DNA of 64,000 nt from Inquilinus sp052078665 (GTDB lineage Bacteria > Pseudomonadota > Alphaproteobacteria > DSM-16000 > Inquilinaceae): contig NZ_JBQJIK010000029.1 in the NCBI RefSeq assembly GCF_052078665.1, positions 22,294-86,293 of the forward strand, read 5' to 3'. Of the stretch, positions 16,170-26,020 are shown in pieces. The notes beneath the pieces are model-generated. The model was given only the letters and a program-made list of their open reading frames with translations. It did no database searches and was not told the DNA's origin. A program made the position numbers and the translations under genes. Numbering within the stretch: position 1 is the first letter of the stretch; every line of letters begins with the position of its first letter.

Positions 16170-17159
16170 TCAGGGGCTCTCGTCGGCCGCCAGGCCGGCG
16201 ATCGAGCGGTAATGGGCGGCGCCCTCCGGCGCGAGCTCCAGGAGCAGAGCCATGAAGTCCTTGGAGACCAGCCGCTTCGCCCGTTCCAGCAGGGCCGGCA
16301 CCGGGCTGGCCGGCTCGTTCGCCCGGTACCAGCGGCAGATCCGGTCGAGCGAGCCGATGACGTCGTTGCGGTCGCGGATCTCGCCGGTCAGGGCAACGGG
16401 GGCCGCCGCGCCCTCAGGCGCCGCTGCGGCCGGCGCGGCGCTGGGCCGGTGGGCGTCGACCAGCTCCTTGGCCTGGCGCAGCAGGGCGATCAGCGTATCG
16501 AGGCGGACCGCCTCGGTGATGTCGACGCGCTGCTTGATGCCGGCATCCAGGCGGATCGCGGCGGCCAGGGCGGCGTCGAGATCGGCGCCGGCCCGGTCGA
16601 GCTGGCCGGGATCGGTGTCGCCGAAGGCGCGCTCGACCGCCGCGAGGTCGATCTCGCCGGGCCGCTGCGCCTCGATGCAGTCGCGCAGCGTGAAGTTCCC
16701 GAACTGCCGCGACGCGGTCAGGGGAACCAGGCGGATCTCCGCCATCAGCCCGGCCGGATCGCAGAGATTGGCCAGGGTGTTGAGGCGCACGGTCTGGTCG
16801 TCGCCATCCTCCGCATCCGGCCGCGGATGCAGGTCCGGCCAGAACTGTTCGACATAGCCGGCGAGCAGCTCGAGCCCCCCGCGCAGGCCGGTGAAGCCGG
16901 ATTGGTTGAGGGCCGAGCGCGCCAGCAGCACGCCGATGCGCAGGTCCTTGCTGCGGCCGGCGAGGTCCAGGCCCAGGCGCCAGACCTCGCGCCAGTCCGG
17001 GGGCTCCTCGGCCACCACGGCATCGCCGATCTGCTGGCCCGGCTTGCCCTGCGACGCCATCTCGAGCTCGAGGAACCCCAGATCGTAATCGAGGGCCTCG
17101 CCGCACGCGTCGCTGTCGTCGACCGGCTTCAGCAGATGATCTGCGTCGAGCATGACCAT
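16170..17159 (-). CDS. tssA: T6SS cap/priming protein TssA (ImpA N-terminal domain)
   Basis: 329 aa from ATG 17159; an ATG two codons later and one at 17216 are alternatives. The N-terminal ImpA-type domain shows DSDACGEALDYDLGFLELEM, WREVWRLGLDLAGRSKDLRIGVLL and VEQFWPDLHPRPDAEDGDD. TssA primes sheath polymerisation and contacts the baseplate and membrane complex. It is the first gene of the leftward T6SS operon, divergent from tssK. Confidence 0.93.
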   Translation of the reverse strand: MVMLDADHLLKPVDDSDACGEALDYDLGFLELEMASQGKPGQQIGDAVVAEEPPDWREVWRLGLDLAGRSKDLRIGVLLARSALNQSGFTGLRGGLELLAGYVEQFWPDLHPRPDAEDGDDQTVRLNTLANLCDPAGLMAEIRLVPLTASRQFGNFTLRDCIEAQRPGEIDLAAVERAFGDTDPGQLDRAGADLDAALAAAIRLDAGIKQRVDITEAVRLDTLIALLRQAKELVDAHRPSAAPAAAAPEGAAAPVALTGEIRDRNDVIGSLDRICRWYRANEPASPVPALLERAKRLVSKDFMALLLELAPEGAAHYRSIAGLAADESP

Positions 17160-17454
17160 GTCCGTCACTACGGCTTTCCGGTTTGCGCCACCTCTGGGTC
17201 CCGGCAGTAAAGGCAAGAAGATCCGGGGGAAGGGGCGGTCGTTCGATTTCAGAAATCTAGCGAAGCCGCGGCGCCGTACTGCATGCGCGATTGATATGCG
17301 GGCATGTTGCGACAGGCTCGCCGCATCCCGATCCCGAATGACCGGATATCAACTGCGCATGCGGGGGACACGCATGAAACCTTCAGAGTGTCCGCATCCC
17401 TGATCGCCGGCCCGGGCCCACGCCCGGGCGGCCTCGGATGAAGCGGAGCGCAGG
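17160..17454. promoter_or_regulatory. divergent tssA-tssK control region
   Basis: This 295-bp gap must carry the promoters of both T6SS operons. It is less GC-rich than its surroundings. GATTTCAGAAATC at 17245-17257 has 6-bp arms around one base and is a possible operator. AAGCGGAGCGCAGG supplies the tssK ribosome site. I see no clear sigma-54 box pair and cannot place -10/-35 elements with confidence. Confidence 0.5.
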
Positions 17455-18792
17455 ATGTCTTGGGACAACAGGGTCGTCTGGTCGGAAGGGCTGTTCCTCC
17501 GGCCGCAGCATTTCCAGCAGAGCGACCGCTATGTCGAAAAGCTCGTCCGCAGCCGCACGGCCGCCTTGCGCGGCTATGGCTGGGGCGTCACCGAGCTGCG
17601 GCTCAACCGCGAGCTGCTCAGCCTCGGCAAGATCGCGATCGAGACGGCCCGCGGCGTCATGGAGGACGGCACGCCGTTCAGCATCCCCGACGACGCCGAC
17701 CAGCCAACCCCCTATGAGGTGCCGGAGCATCTGCGGGATTCGCTGATCCACCTGGCCGTGCCGCTGTATCAGCCCGGGGCGGTCGAGACCGACGGGCGCG
17801 CGGCGACCGACGTGCCGATCCGCTTCGCGGTGGCGGACCAGGATCTGGTCGACACCAATGCCGGCGAGCGCGACGGCGCCTCGATCGAGGTGGCGCGGCT
17901 GCGCTTCCAGCTGCTGCCGGACGGGGCGGACCGGGCCGGCTTCTCCTGCCTGCCGATCGCCCGGCTGGTCGAGGTCCGGGCCGACCGGCAGGTCGTGCTC
18001 GACGACGCGCATATCCCGCCGACAATGGACTGCGCCGGCTCCCGCACCCTTTCGAACTACATCACCGAGATCACCGGCCTGCTGCATCATCGCGGCGAGG
18101 CCCTGGCCGCCCGGGTGTCGCAATCGGGCACGCGCGGCGTGGCCGAGATCGCCGATTTCCTGCTGCTGCAGGCGATCAACCGCTACGAGCCCTACTTCTC
18201 CCACCTCTCCGGCGCCGCGGTGGTGCATCCGGAAGCGCTGTACGGCCTGATGGTCCAGCTCGCCGGCGAGCTGGCGACCTATGCCAGGACCGAGAAGCGG
18301 CCGCCGGCCTTCGGCGGCTACAAGCACGAGGACCTCGCGCTCAGCTTCCGGCCGGTGATCCAGTCGATCCGGGCGTCGCTCAGCGCCGTGCTGGAGCAGA
18401 CCGCGGTGCCGGTGCCGCTCAAGCAGCACAAATACGGCGTCCACATCGCCGAGGTCGCCGACCGCTCGCTGTTCACGACCGCGACCTTCGTCCTGGCCGC
18501 CCGCGCCGATGTCGAGGTCGACCGGCTGCGCCGCGAGTTCCCGACCCAGATCAAGATCGGCCCGGCCGAGAAGATCAAGGAGCTCGTCAACGTCGCGCTG
18601 CCGGGAATCATCATCAACCCGCTGCCGGTGGCGCCGCGGCAGATCCCCTTCCATGTCGGGGTCACCTATTTCGAGATCGATCAGCAGAGCCCGTTCTGGA
18701 AGGACATGCGCCATTCCGGCGGCCTGGCGCTGCACGTCGCCGGCGACTTCCCGAACCTCGAAATGGCGCTCTGGGCCATCCGTGGCCAGTAG
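17455..18792 (+). CDS. tssK: T6SS baseplate-membrane connector TssK
   Basis: 445 aa starting MSWDNRVVWSEGLFLRPQHF, the unmistakable TssK opening. RIASYGW-type core is represented by ALRGYGWGVTELRLNRELL, and the C-terminus has PLPVAPRQIPFHVGVTYFEID. TssK trimers link the baseplate wedge to TssL and TssM. It heads the rightward operon tssK-fha-tssL-tssM-tagF. Confidence 0.97.
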   Translation: MSWDNRVVWSEGLFLRPQHFQQSDRYVEKLVRSRTAALRGYGWGVTELRLNRELLSLGKIAIETARGVMEDGTPFSIPDDADQPTPYEVPEHLRDSLIHLAVPLYQPGAVETDGRAATDVPIRFAVADQDLVDTNAGERDGASIEVARLRFQLLPDGADRAGFSCLPIARLVEVRADRQVVLDDAHIPPTMDCAGSRTLSNYITEITGLLHHRGEALAARVSQSGTRGVAEIADFLLLQAINRYEPYFSHLSGAAVVHPEALYGLMVQLAGELATYARTEKRPPAFGGYKHEDLALSFRPVIQSIRASLSAVLEQTAVPVPLKQHKYGVHIAEVADRSLFTTATFVLAARADVEVDRLRREFPTQIKIGPAEKIKELVNVALPGIIINPLPVAPRQIPFHVGVTYFEIDQQSPFWKDMRHSGGLALHVAGDFPNLEMALWAIRGQ

Positions 18793-18819
18793 CAACCCGC
18801 AACCGACCAGGTGTCCCCC

Positions 18820-20295
18820 ATGGCCCTCGTCCTCCGCGTAGACAGCCCGGAGTCCAGCCTGCCCGAGACCGTCGGATCCGACGGTCTGGTCGAGGCGGAG
18901 TCCGCGCTGACCATCGGCCGGGCCGACGACAACGGCCTGGTCCTGCGCGACGCGCAGCAGACCATCTCCAAGCATCACTGCTCGATCGAGCCGGCGGAGG
19001 GCCGCTTCGTCCTGATCGACCGCAGCCGCAACGGCACCTTCCTGAACGACGAGGCGGAGGCGCTGCCGCGCGAGGTGCCGGTGGCGCTCAAGGCCGGCGA
19101 CGTCATCCAGATCGGCAGCTATCGGATCGACGTCATCGCGGCGCCGGGTTCGACGCCGGCCGCGGTCGAAGCCGACGAGCCAGAGCGCACCGCGCCGCCG
19201 GCGGAGGAGCTGAGCTTCCTCGGCACGGTCCAGATGGGCCCCTCGCTCGGCGGCGGCATCACCAGCCGGCGCGAGGAGCCGCTGCTCGGCGAGATCGACG
19301 GCGACATGCTGCCGGCACCGGGCTCCGGCCCGCCGCGGGACCCGCCGGCGGACGACTGGTCGGCCGTCCGCAAGCCGACCGCCTCCTATGCGGATCATGT
19401 GCCGGAGCATGCCGTCGTCTTCGTGCAGCCGAGATCCGGCGTCGAGGCGATCCCCGACGACTGGGACATCATGGCGGAGCTCGGCGGGACGCCGGCGGCA
19501 AAACCTGCGCCTGCCTTCACCCGGGTCGACATCATCACCCCGCCGGACGATGACGACATCCTCGAGGCCCCGCCGCCTGAGCCGGAGGTGCAGCCTGCCC
19601 CGCCGCCCCGGCCGGTGGCGGATCCGGCGGCTGCCGGCCCCGGCGGCGACGCCGATCGCGCCGTGGCCGCCTTCCTCGCCGCCTGCGGCCTGTCGCCGGC
19701 GGATGTCGGCGCGGTCGACCTCACGACCATGATGGACCGGGCGGGGCGGATGCTGCTGCATTCCGTCGCCGGGCTGCACGGCATCCTCTCGGCCCGCCAG
19801 CTGGCCAAGCAGGAATTCGGCATCGAGCGCACGATGATCGAGCGCTCCGGCAACAACCCGCTGAAGTTCACGCTCGACGCGAAGGAGGCGATGCACGCGC
19901 TCCTCTGCGTCGAGATCCCGGGCTTCATCCGCGGCGACGCCGCGGTCGAGCAGGCCTTCTCCGACATCCGGGCGCATGAGGTCGCGATGCTCGCGGCGCT
20001 GCAGGAAGCCCTGCACAGCGTCTGCGACCGCCTGTCGCCGGCCTCGGTCGAGACGGCGGTCGGGCAGGCCGGCTGGCACTGGCCCGGCACCAAGAAGGCC
20101 CGGGGCTGGGACGAATACCGCCGGATCTTCGACGACGTGGTCTCCGGCCTCGAGAACGACGCGCTCCGCATCTTCGGCGCCGATTTCGCGCGCGCCTATC
20201 GCGCCGGCGACACCGGCCGGCGGGGACCGCAGCACAGGGACGCGGACGGCAGCGGCCGTCCGCAAGGAGAGGGGCAGGATGGCGATGTCGACTGA
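18820..20295 (+). CDS. tagH/fha: T6SS FHA-domain protein (Fha/TagH)
   Basis: 491 aa from ATG 18820; a GTG three codons earlier is possible. The N-terminal FHA domain spans about 10-105, with the phosphothreonine-binding signature SKHHC and the RNGTFLN strand. A long acidic Pro-rich linker (about 110-275) follows. The C-terminal TagH-type domain has GRMLLHSVAGLHGILSARQLAKQEF and NPLKFTLDAKEAMHALL. Fha is the classical PpkA target and recruits TssL/TssM-associated factors when phosphorylated. The 3' end overlaps tssL by 17 nt. The linker contains several Thr residues that could be phosphosites (inferred). Confidence 0.93.
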   Translation: MALVLRVDSPESSLPETVGSDGLVEAESALTIGRADDNGLVLRDAQQTISKHHCSIEPAEGRFVLIDRSRNGTFLNDEAEALPREVPVALKAGDVIQIGSYRIDVIAAPGSTPAAVEADEPERTAPPAEELSFLGTVQMGPSLGGGITSRREEPLLGEIDGDMLPAPGSGPPRDPPADDWSAVRKPTASYADHVPEHAVVFVQPRSGVEAIPDDWDIMAELGGTPAAKPAPAFTRVDIITPPDDDDILEAPPPEPEVQPAPPPRPVADPAAAGPGGDADRAVAAFLAACGLSPADVGAVDLTTMMDRAGRMLLHSVAGLHGILSARQLAKQEFGIERTMIERSGNNPLKFTLDAKEAMHALLCVEIPGFIRGDAAVEQAFSDIRAHEVAMLAALQEALHSVCDRLSPASVETAVGQAGWHWPGTKKARGWDEYRRIFDDVVSGLENDALRIFGADFARAYRAGDTGRRGPQHRDADGSGRPQGEGQDGDVD

Positions 20296-21586
20296 GGAAA
20301 CCGTCCTGATGCCGCGCGGTCCCGCCCGCCCCAATCCGGGCGGGCGGCTGACCCTGGTGCCCCCGCCGCCGTCCCAGGCCTCGTCGGTCGAACGGTTCTG
20401 GGAGGCGCTGGCGCTCGACCGGCTCGGCCCGCTGGTCGCGGCCGCGGCGGCGCTGCTCGGCCTCTGCGCCCAGCTCAAGAACAGCAGCAGCCATCCCGAT
20501 GTCGAGGGGCTGCGCCAGAGGGTGCTGCGCGAGATCGACGCCTTCGAGCGCCGGGTCACGCCGCTGGGCCTGGCGCCGCGGGCGATCAAGGCCAGCAAAT
20601 ACGCGCTCTGCGCCACCATCGACGACATCGTCCTGAACACGCCCTGGGGCAGCCGCAGCGTCTGGACCACGCGCAGCATGGTCGGATCGCTGTTCAGCGA
20701 GACCTGGGGCGGCGACCGGTTCTTCGACCTGCTGGCGCAGCTGAAGAAGGACCCGGGCGTCAATGTCGACCTGCTGGAGCTGCTCTACTACTGCATGAGC
20801 CTGGGCTTCGAGGGCCGGTTCCGGATCGCGTCCCGCGGCGCCTCCGAGCTCAGCGTGCTGCGCGAGGACGTCTACCGCCTGATCCGGGCGGCCCGCGGCG
20901 AGTTCGAGCGCGACATCTCCCCCCACTGGCGGGGCGTGGCCGCCGCCCGCAAGCTGCTGCGCAGCATCGTCCCGGCCTGGGTGGTCGGGGCGGCCGGCAC
21001 AGCACTGCTGCTGCTGCTCTATGCCGGGCTGCTGTTCGCGCTGAACGCCCGCTCCGACCTGGTCTTCGACGAGCTTGCCGCCCTGCCGCCGACCGGCGCG
21101 GTCAGCCTGGCGCGGGTGGCGCCGCCGCCGCCGGTGATCGTGATGCGCGGCGACCGGCTGCGGCGCTTCCTCGAGCCCGAGATCCGCGAAGGGCTGGTCA
21201 CGGTGGCCGAGGATGCCGCGCAGATCGTCGTCACCATCCGCGGCGCCGGCATGTTCGACTCCGCCAGCCCGACGGTGAAGAGCCAGTTCGAGCCGCTGCT
21301 GCGGCGGATCGGCGAGGCGCTGAACGACCAGCCGGGCGCGGTGCTGCTGACCGGGCACACGGATGCCACGCCGATCCGGTCGCTGGCCTTCCCGTCGAAC
21401 TATCACCTCTCGCTCGCTCGCGCCAAATCGGTCGCCGAGATCATCACGTCGAAGATGAACGAGCCCGGGCGCGTGCGGGAAGAGGGCCGGGGCAGCACCG
21501 AGCCGGTGGCGGCGAACGACACGCCGGAGGGCCGCCAGCAGAATCGCCGGACCGAAATCATCATCAACAAGACGACGAATAGTTGA
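20279..21586 (+). CDS. tssL: T6SS membrane protein TssL with C-terminal OmpA-like domain
   Basis: 435 aa from ATG 20279, preceded by AGGAGAGGGG. The N-terminal cytoplasmic IcmH/DotU domain shows ALCATIDDIVLNTPWG and LLELLYYCMSLGFEGRFR. One membrane helix lies at about 240-262. The periplasmic C-terminus (about 300-435) is an OmpA/MotB peptidoglycan-binding domain with LLTGHTDATPIR and NYHLSLARAKSVA. This makes it a long, 'evolved' TssL that can anchor the complex to the cell wall itself. It overlaps fha. Confidence 0.97.
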   Translation: MAMSTEETVLMPRGPARPNPGGRLTLVPPPPSQASSVERFWEALALDRLGPLVAAAAALLGLCAQLKNSSSHPDVEGLRQRVLREIDAFERRVTPLGLAPRAIKASKYALCATIDDIVLNTPWGSRSVWTTRSMVGSLFSETWGGDRFFDLLAQLKKDPGVNVDLLELLYYCMSLGFEGRFRIASRGASELSVLREDVYRLIRAARGEFERDISPHWRGVAAARKLLRSIVPAWVVGAAGTALLLLLYAGLLFALNARSDLVFDELAALPPTGAVSLARVAPPPPVIVMRGDRLRRFLEPEIREGLVTVAEDAAQIVVTIRGAGMFDSASPTVKSQFEPLLRRIGEALNDQPGAVLLTGHTDATPIRSLAFPSNYHLSLARAKSVAEIITSKMNEPGRVREEGRGSTEPVAANDTPEGRQQNRRTEIIINKTTNS

Positions 21587-21600
21587 GGGGACGGACGGCC

Positions 21601-24600
21601 ATGCAGTCCATCAAGAGCGCACTCCGGTCGAAATGGCTCTATGTCGGCCTCGGCACCGGGATCGTCTGTGCCCTGATCTTCACACTCGGGCCGCTGATCT
21701 CGATCGCGGGCTTCGCCCCGCTGGACAACATCAGCAGCCAGATCGTGGCGTCGATGCTGATCCCGGTCGGCTACACCGTGACCTACCTGATCCAGTCGCA
21801 TTTCCAGAGCCTCGTCCAATCGCGGGTCTCGAATGCGCTGACCGGGATCGGGACCGGGAAGAAGGACGAGGGCGGCGCCGCGGAGTCCTCGCGGACCGGC
21901 GGTCGGGACGGCACCGCCGCCGCGGGCAAGGAGCTGGAGACGATCTCCGGCCGCTTCCGCGAGGCCCTGGGCACGCTGAAGGGGCGCCGCTTCGCCGGGG
22001 CCAGCGGCCGGCGCTGGCTGTACCAGCTGCCCTGGTACGTCATGATCGGCCCGCCGGGTTCGGGCAAGACCACCGCGATCGTCAATTCCGGGCTCAGCTT
22101 CCCGCTGGCGGAGAAGTTCGGCCGCAAGGCGGTCGGCGGGGTCGGCGGCACGCGCAACTGCGACTGGTGGTTCACCGACGACGCGGTGCTGATCGACACC
22201 GCCGGCCGCTACATGACCCAGGACAGCGATGCCGAGCAGGACAAGGCGGCTTGGCTGGGCTTCCTCCGGCTGCTCAAGCGCAATCGGCGGCGCCAGCCGC
22301 TGAACGGCGTGCTGGTGGCGATCGGCATCAGCGAGCTGACCTCGACCTCCGAGGAGGCGCGCCTCGACCATGCCGCCCGCATCCGCCAGCGCGTGCTCGA
22401 GCTCTACCGCGAGCTCGGCCTGCGGCTGCCGGTCTATGTGATGCTGACCAAGAGCGACCTGCTCGCCGGCTTCGTCGAGTTCTTCGACGATCTCGGCCGC
22501 GAGGGGCGGGAGGCCGTCTGGGGCTTCACCTTCGCGCATGAGCCGGAGCGCGAGGGCGGCTCGATGGAGGGCTATGAGGCGGAATACGACGCGCTGGTCG
22601 GCCGCCTCGGCGAGCGGCTGCTGGAGCGGATGCAGCAGGAGAGCGACATCCAGCGCCGCGCCCTGGTGTTCGGCTTCCCGCAGCAGGTCGCCAGCCTGAA
22701 GCACCTGACCCATCAGTTCATGCAGGAGGCCTTCGCCCCGAATTCCTTCGAGGAGCCGATCATGCTCCGCGGCGTCTACTTCGTCAGCGGAACCCAGGTC
22801 GGCACGCCGCTGGACCGCGTGGTCGAGGCGATGTCGCGGACCTTCGACGTTGCCCGGCCGCCGCGCCCCACATTCGGCGGGCAGAAGCGCAGCTACTTCA
22901 TCAACCGGCTGCTGCGCGAGGTGGTGTTCGCCGAGGCCGGGCTGGTCAATGCCGACCCCCGCGCCGAACGGCGCCGGCGGCGGCTGCAATACGGCCTCTA
23001 CGCCGGAATCGCGGCGGTGGTGGCCGCGGCCGGCATCCTGTGGACGATCAGCTACGAACGGAATATCGACCTGATCGAGAGCGTGCAACTGACCGCCAGC
23101 AGCTATGCCGCGGAGGCCAACACCCTGAAGCTCGACCGGGTCGACAGCGCCGATCTGCGGCCGGTGGCGCCGCTGCTGCAGAAGCTGCGCGAGATCCCGA
23201 CCGGCTATGCCGAAGACGACGCCGGGCCCGACCGTCTCGCCGGCTTCGGCCTCGACCAGAGCGACAAGCTCGGGGTGCAGACGCGGGCGGCCTACCGCCA
23301 CGCCCTCAACACCCTGCTGCTGCCGCGCCTGATCCTGCGGCTGGAGACCGTGCTGGCGGAGCGTCAGGACGATCCGCCGTTCCTGTACGAGGCGCTGAAG
23401 GTCTATCTGATGCTGGGGCAGCAGGGCCCGCTGCAGCCCGATGTCGTCCGCAGCTGGATGGCGCTCGACTGGGGCGTGCAGTTCCCCGGCGACGCCGATG
23501 CCGGGCTGCGCCGCGCGCTGGCCGGCCATCTCGACGCCATGCTGGAAGGCCCGCTGTCCAACATCGGGCTGAACGGCGAGCTGATCGAGAAGACCCGCGC
23601 CAAGCTGCAGGGCGTCTCGCTCGCCCGCCGGGTGCTCGACGCCGTCGTGGCCAGCCCGGAGGCGGGGCGGGAGCCGAGCTGGCGCCTGGCCGACCATGCC
23701 GGGCCGGTGGCCGAGGGCGTGCTGACCCGCCGGTCCGGCCAGCCGCTCAGCGCCGGCATCCCCGGCATCTACACCAGCGCCGGCTTCTACGACGTCTTCC
23801 TGCCGCAGCTGCCGCAGGTGGCCGACGCGGTCGCCGCCGATGGCTGGGTGCTGGACCCGCAGGCGGCCACGGCCCCGGCCGGCAGCGACGCCAGCCTGAA
23901 GCTGCAGCGCGAGGCGTCGGCGCTCTACGCCCAGGAATTCGCGCTGCGCTGGGACCAGATGATCGGCGACATCGCCATCCGGCCGATGCGGACGGTCGAC
24001 GACTCCCTGCGCACCCTGAACACGCTGGCCGCGCCGACCTCGCCGATCCGCCTGCTGCTGGTCGCGGCGGCACAGGAGACCAAGCTGGAGCGGCCGCCGG
24101 CGCCCGCGGACGCCGCGCCGGCCGGCGACGGCGCCGCCCAGCCGGGCAAGGTGCCGCCGAGCAAGCTGGAGGCGCTGTTCCGGCCGCAGACGGCGGCGGA
24201 CACGCCCGAGGGAATCGCCCGGCGCTACCTGAACGATCACTTCCAGTCGCTGCACCAGCTGGTCGACGTGCCGCCGAACAGCCAGGCCGACGCCCAGGCG
24301 CCGATCGACAGCGCCATCCGCGACCTCGGCGGCCTGTATCGCTCGCTCAGCGAGATGCAGGGGCTGGGCGGCGCGGGCTCGCTGCAGAAGGGCGACCAGG
24401 CGGCGGTCGCGATCCGCCAGATCGAGGCCGGCGCGTCCAACCTGCCGGAGCCGATCCGGCAATGGATCCTCGGCGTCAGCCGGACCAGCTCGGACCTGTC
24501 GATCACCGGCGCCAAGCGCCAGCTGACCAGCGTCTGGTCCAGCGGCCCCGGCGCGCTGTGCCAGCGGGCGACCGAGGGGCGCTACCCGTTCAGCCCCGGC

Positions 24601-25212
24601 TCCGCCCAGGACGTCCCGCTCAACGACTTCGCCCGGCTGTTCGGCCGCAACGGCGCGATCGACAGCTTCTTCGCGGCGAACCTGGCCCCCTTCGTCGACA
24701 TGTCCGAAGGGTCGTGGAAGGTGCGGCCGACCGGGAATGTCGACTTCCGGCTCGACCGCGGCACCCTGGCCCAGTTCCAGCGCGCGGCGGCGATCCGCGA
24801 CAGCATGTTCCAGGACGCCGGGCCACAGCCCTCGGTCGGCTTCGTGCTCACCGTCGCCGAGACCGACCCGTCGACCGACACGATGGTGGTCGAGATCGAC
24901 GGCCAGCGGCTGGAGCACCGGCGCGGCGCGTCGACGGCGATGCATTTCCGCTGGCCGGCGACCGGCGGCGTCGGCGGCGCCTCGATCACCTTCACCGGCG
25001 ACCAGGACGCGACCCTGTCCAGGACCGGCGCCTGGGGCCTGTTCCGCCTGCTGGACCAGGCCGATTCGCGGCGCCTCGGCGGCTCCGACCGGCTCCAGCT
25101 GCGGCTGGCGGCGGGCGCGCATTGGGCGACCTTTCTCCTCCAGGCCGACAGCGTGATGAACCCGCTGTCCGGCAAGCTGCTGTCGCAGTTCCGATGCCCG
25201 CAGGATCTGTGA
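21601..25212 (+). CDS. tssM: T6SS inner-membrane protein TssM (IcmF), full length
   Basis: 1203 aa from ATG 21601 with GAGGGG upstream; a TTG at 21583 is a less likely start. Two membrane helices lie in the first 70 residues. The cytoplasmic GTPase-like domain has Walker A GPPGSGKTT at 150-158 and the DTAGRYM switch. A third helix at about 460-478 leads to the large periplasmic region with the IcmF core around AGIPGIYTSAGF (near 717) and a C-terminal beta domain. TssM spans the periplasm and forms the channel with TssL. A second, short copy of residues 595-835 is encoded at 3867-5147. Confidence 0.97.
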   Translation: MQSIKSALRSKWLYVGLGTGIVCALIFTLGPLISIAGFAPLDNISSQIVASMLIPVGYTVTYLIQSHFQSLVQSRVSNALTGIGTGKKDEGGAAESSRTGGRDGTAAAGKELETISGRFREALGTLKGRRFAGASGRRWLYQLPWYVMIGPPGSGKTTAIVNSGLSFPLAEKFGRKAVGGVGGTRNCDWWFTDDAVLIDTAGRYMTQDSDAEQDKAAWLGFLRLLKRNRRRQPLNGVLVAIGISELTSTSEEARLDHAARIRQRVLELYRELGLRLPVYVMLTKSDLLAGFVEFFDDLGREGREAVWGFTFAHEPEREGGSMEGYEAEYDALVGRLGERLLERMQQESDIQRRALVFGFPQQVASLKHLTHQFMQEAFAPNSFEEPIMLRGVYFVSGTQVGTPLDRVVEAMSRTFDVARPPRPTFGGQKRSYFINRLLREVVFAEAGLVNADPRAERRRRRLQYGLYAGIAAVVAAAGILWTISYERNIDLIESVQLTASSYAAEANTLKLDRVDSADLRPVAPLLQKLREIPTGYAEDDAGPDRLAGFGLDQSDKLGVQTRAAYRHALNTLLLPRLILRLETVLAERQDDPPFLYEALKVYLMLGQQGPLQPDVVRSWMALDWGVQFPGDADAGLRRALAGHLDAMLEGPLSNIGLNGELIEKTRAKLQGVSLARRVLDAVVASPEAGREPSWRLADHAGPVAEGVLTRRSGQPLSAGIPGIYTSAGFYDVFLPQLPQVADAVAADGWVLDPQAATAPAGSDASLKLQREASALYAQEFALRWDQMIGDIAIRPMRTVDDSLRTLNTLAAPTSPIRLLLVAAAQETKLERPPAPADAAPAGDGAAQPGKVPPSKLEALFRPQTAADTPEGIARRYLNDHFQSLHQLVDVPPNSQADAQAPIDSAIRDLGGLYRSLSEMQGLGGAGSLQKGDQAAVAIRQIEAGASNLPEPIRQWILGVSRTSSDLSITGAKRQLTSVWSSGPGALCQRATEGRYPFSPGSAQDVPLNDFARLFGRNGAIDSFFAANLAPFVDMSEGSWKVRPTGNVDFRLDRGTLAQFQRAAAIRDSMFQDAGPQPSVGFVLTVAETDPSTDTMVVEIDGQRLEHRRGASTAMHFRWPATGGVGGASITFTGDQDATLSRTGAWGLFRLLDQADSRRLGGSDRLQLRLAAGAHWATFLLQADSVMNPLSGKLLSQFRCPQDL

Positions 25213-25961
25213 GCGCCCGGATCCCGGCCGGGATCGCGGCCGAGCGGCCCTGCGGCTTCTACGGCAAGCTGCCGGCCCGCGCCGATTTCGTCGGTGCCGG
25301 GCTGCGGCCCGAGACCGTCGGCCGCTGGGATGCCTGGCTGCAGCAGTCCGTCGCCGCCGGCGAGGCCGCGATCGGCGCCGACTGGGCGGACCTGTTCTTC
25401 GTCGCGCCGCTGTGGCGCTTCATCCTGCCCGCCGGCGCCTGCGGCCGGTTCACGCTGATCGGCGTGCTGATGCCGAGCGTCGACGCGGTCGGGCGCTGCT
25501 TCCCGCTGATGCTGGGGCAGGAGATCGAGCGGCCGGTCGACCCGGTCGGCCTGATGGCCGGCAGCGGCCCCTGGTTCGCCGCCGCCGAGGCTTTGGCGCT
25601 CGATGCCCTGGGCGAGGGCTTCGATCTCGCCGAGTTCGGCCGCGGCCTGCCGCCCTGGTCGGTCGTCCGGGGGGCCTCGGTCCCTCAGTCCCCGATCCGC
25701 GAGAACGGGGTCGGCACCTGGGTCGATCTGCCGATCGCCTCGGCGGCGCCGGCCGCGGTCGCGGCGCTGGCCGGGCGCGGGGGCCTGTGGTGGACCACCG
25801 GCGCCCGGCATGTGCCGCCGGGCGTGGCGGTCAGCGCCGGCCTGGTGGCGCCGGACGGTTTCCCGGCCCTGGTCGACGGCCGTTGGGCGCGGCACGGCTG
25901 GTCCGTCCGGCCGCCGGCCCGCGGCGGGTCTGAAAACGACGAATGGGACCGGGACCAGTGA
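25209..25961 (+). CDS. tagF: T6SS post-translational repressor TagF
   Basis: 250 aa if translation starts at GTG 25209, which overlaps the tssM stop (GTGA) and has AGGA just upstream; ATG 25194 is an alternative. The TagF hallmarks are GFYGKLPARADFVGAGL, WDAWLQQSV, LPAGACGRFTLIGVLMPSVDAVGRCFPL, and a late GGLWWTTG. TagF represses T6SS firing independently of, or parallel to, the PpkA/PppA pathway by binding Fha. Here TagF and PppA are separate genes, whereas some alphaproteobacteria fuse them. Confidence 0.93.
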   Translation: MSARIPAGIAAERPCGFYGKLPARADFVGAGLRPETVGRWDAWLQQSVAAGEAAIGADWADLFFVAPLWRFILPAGACGRFTLIGVLMPSVDAVGRCFPLMLGQEIERPVDPVGLMAGSGPWFAAAEALALDALGEGFDLAEFGRGLPPWSVVRGASVPQSPIRENGVGTWVDLPIASAAPAAVAALAGRGGLWWTTGARHVPPGVAVSAGLVAPDGFPALVDGRWARHGWSVRPPARGGSENDEWDRDQ

Positions 25962-26020
25962 GGGCCGCAACCCGTCCCGTATCCGAGTTTCTCAACCGTT
26001 TTGCTCTAGAGAGGTGAGCC

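Noticed and set aside
17160..17454. Sigma-54 promoter for the T6SS operons
   Set aside because: No convincing GG-N10-GC pair with flanking consensus was found on either strand.
17383..20763. 1126-codon - strand open frame opposite tssK and fha
   Set aside because: Antisense shadow; tssK and fha are unmistakable on the + strand.
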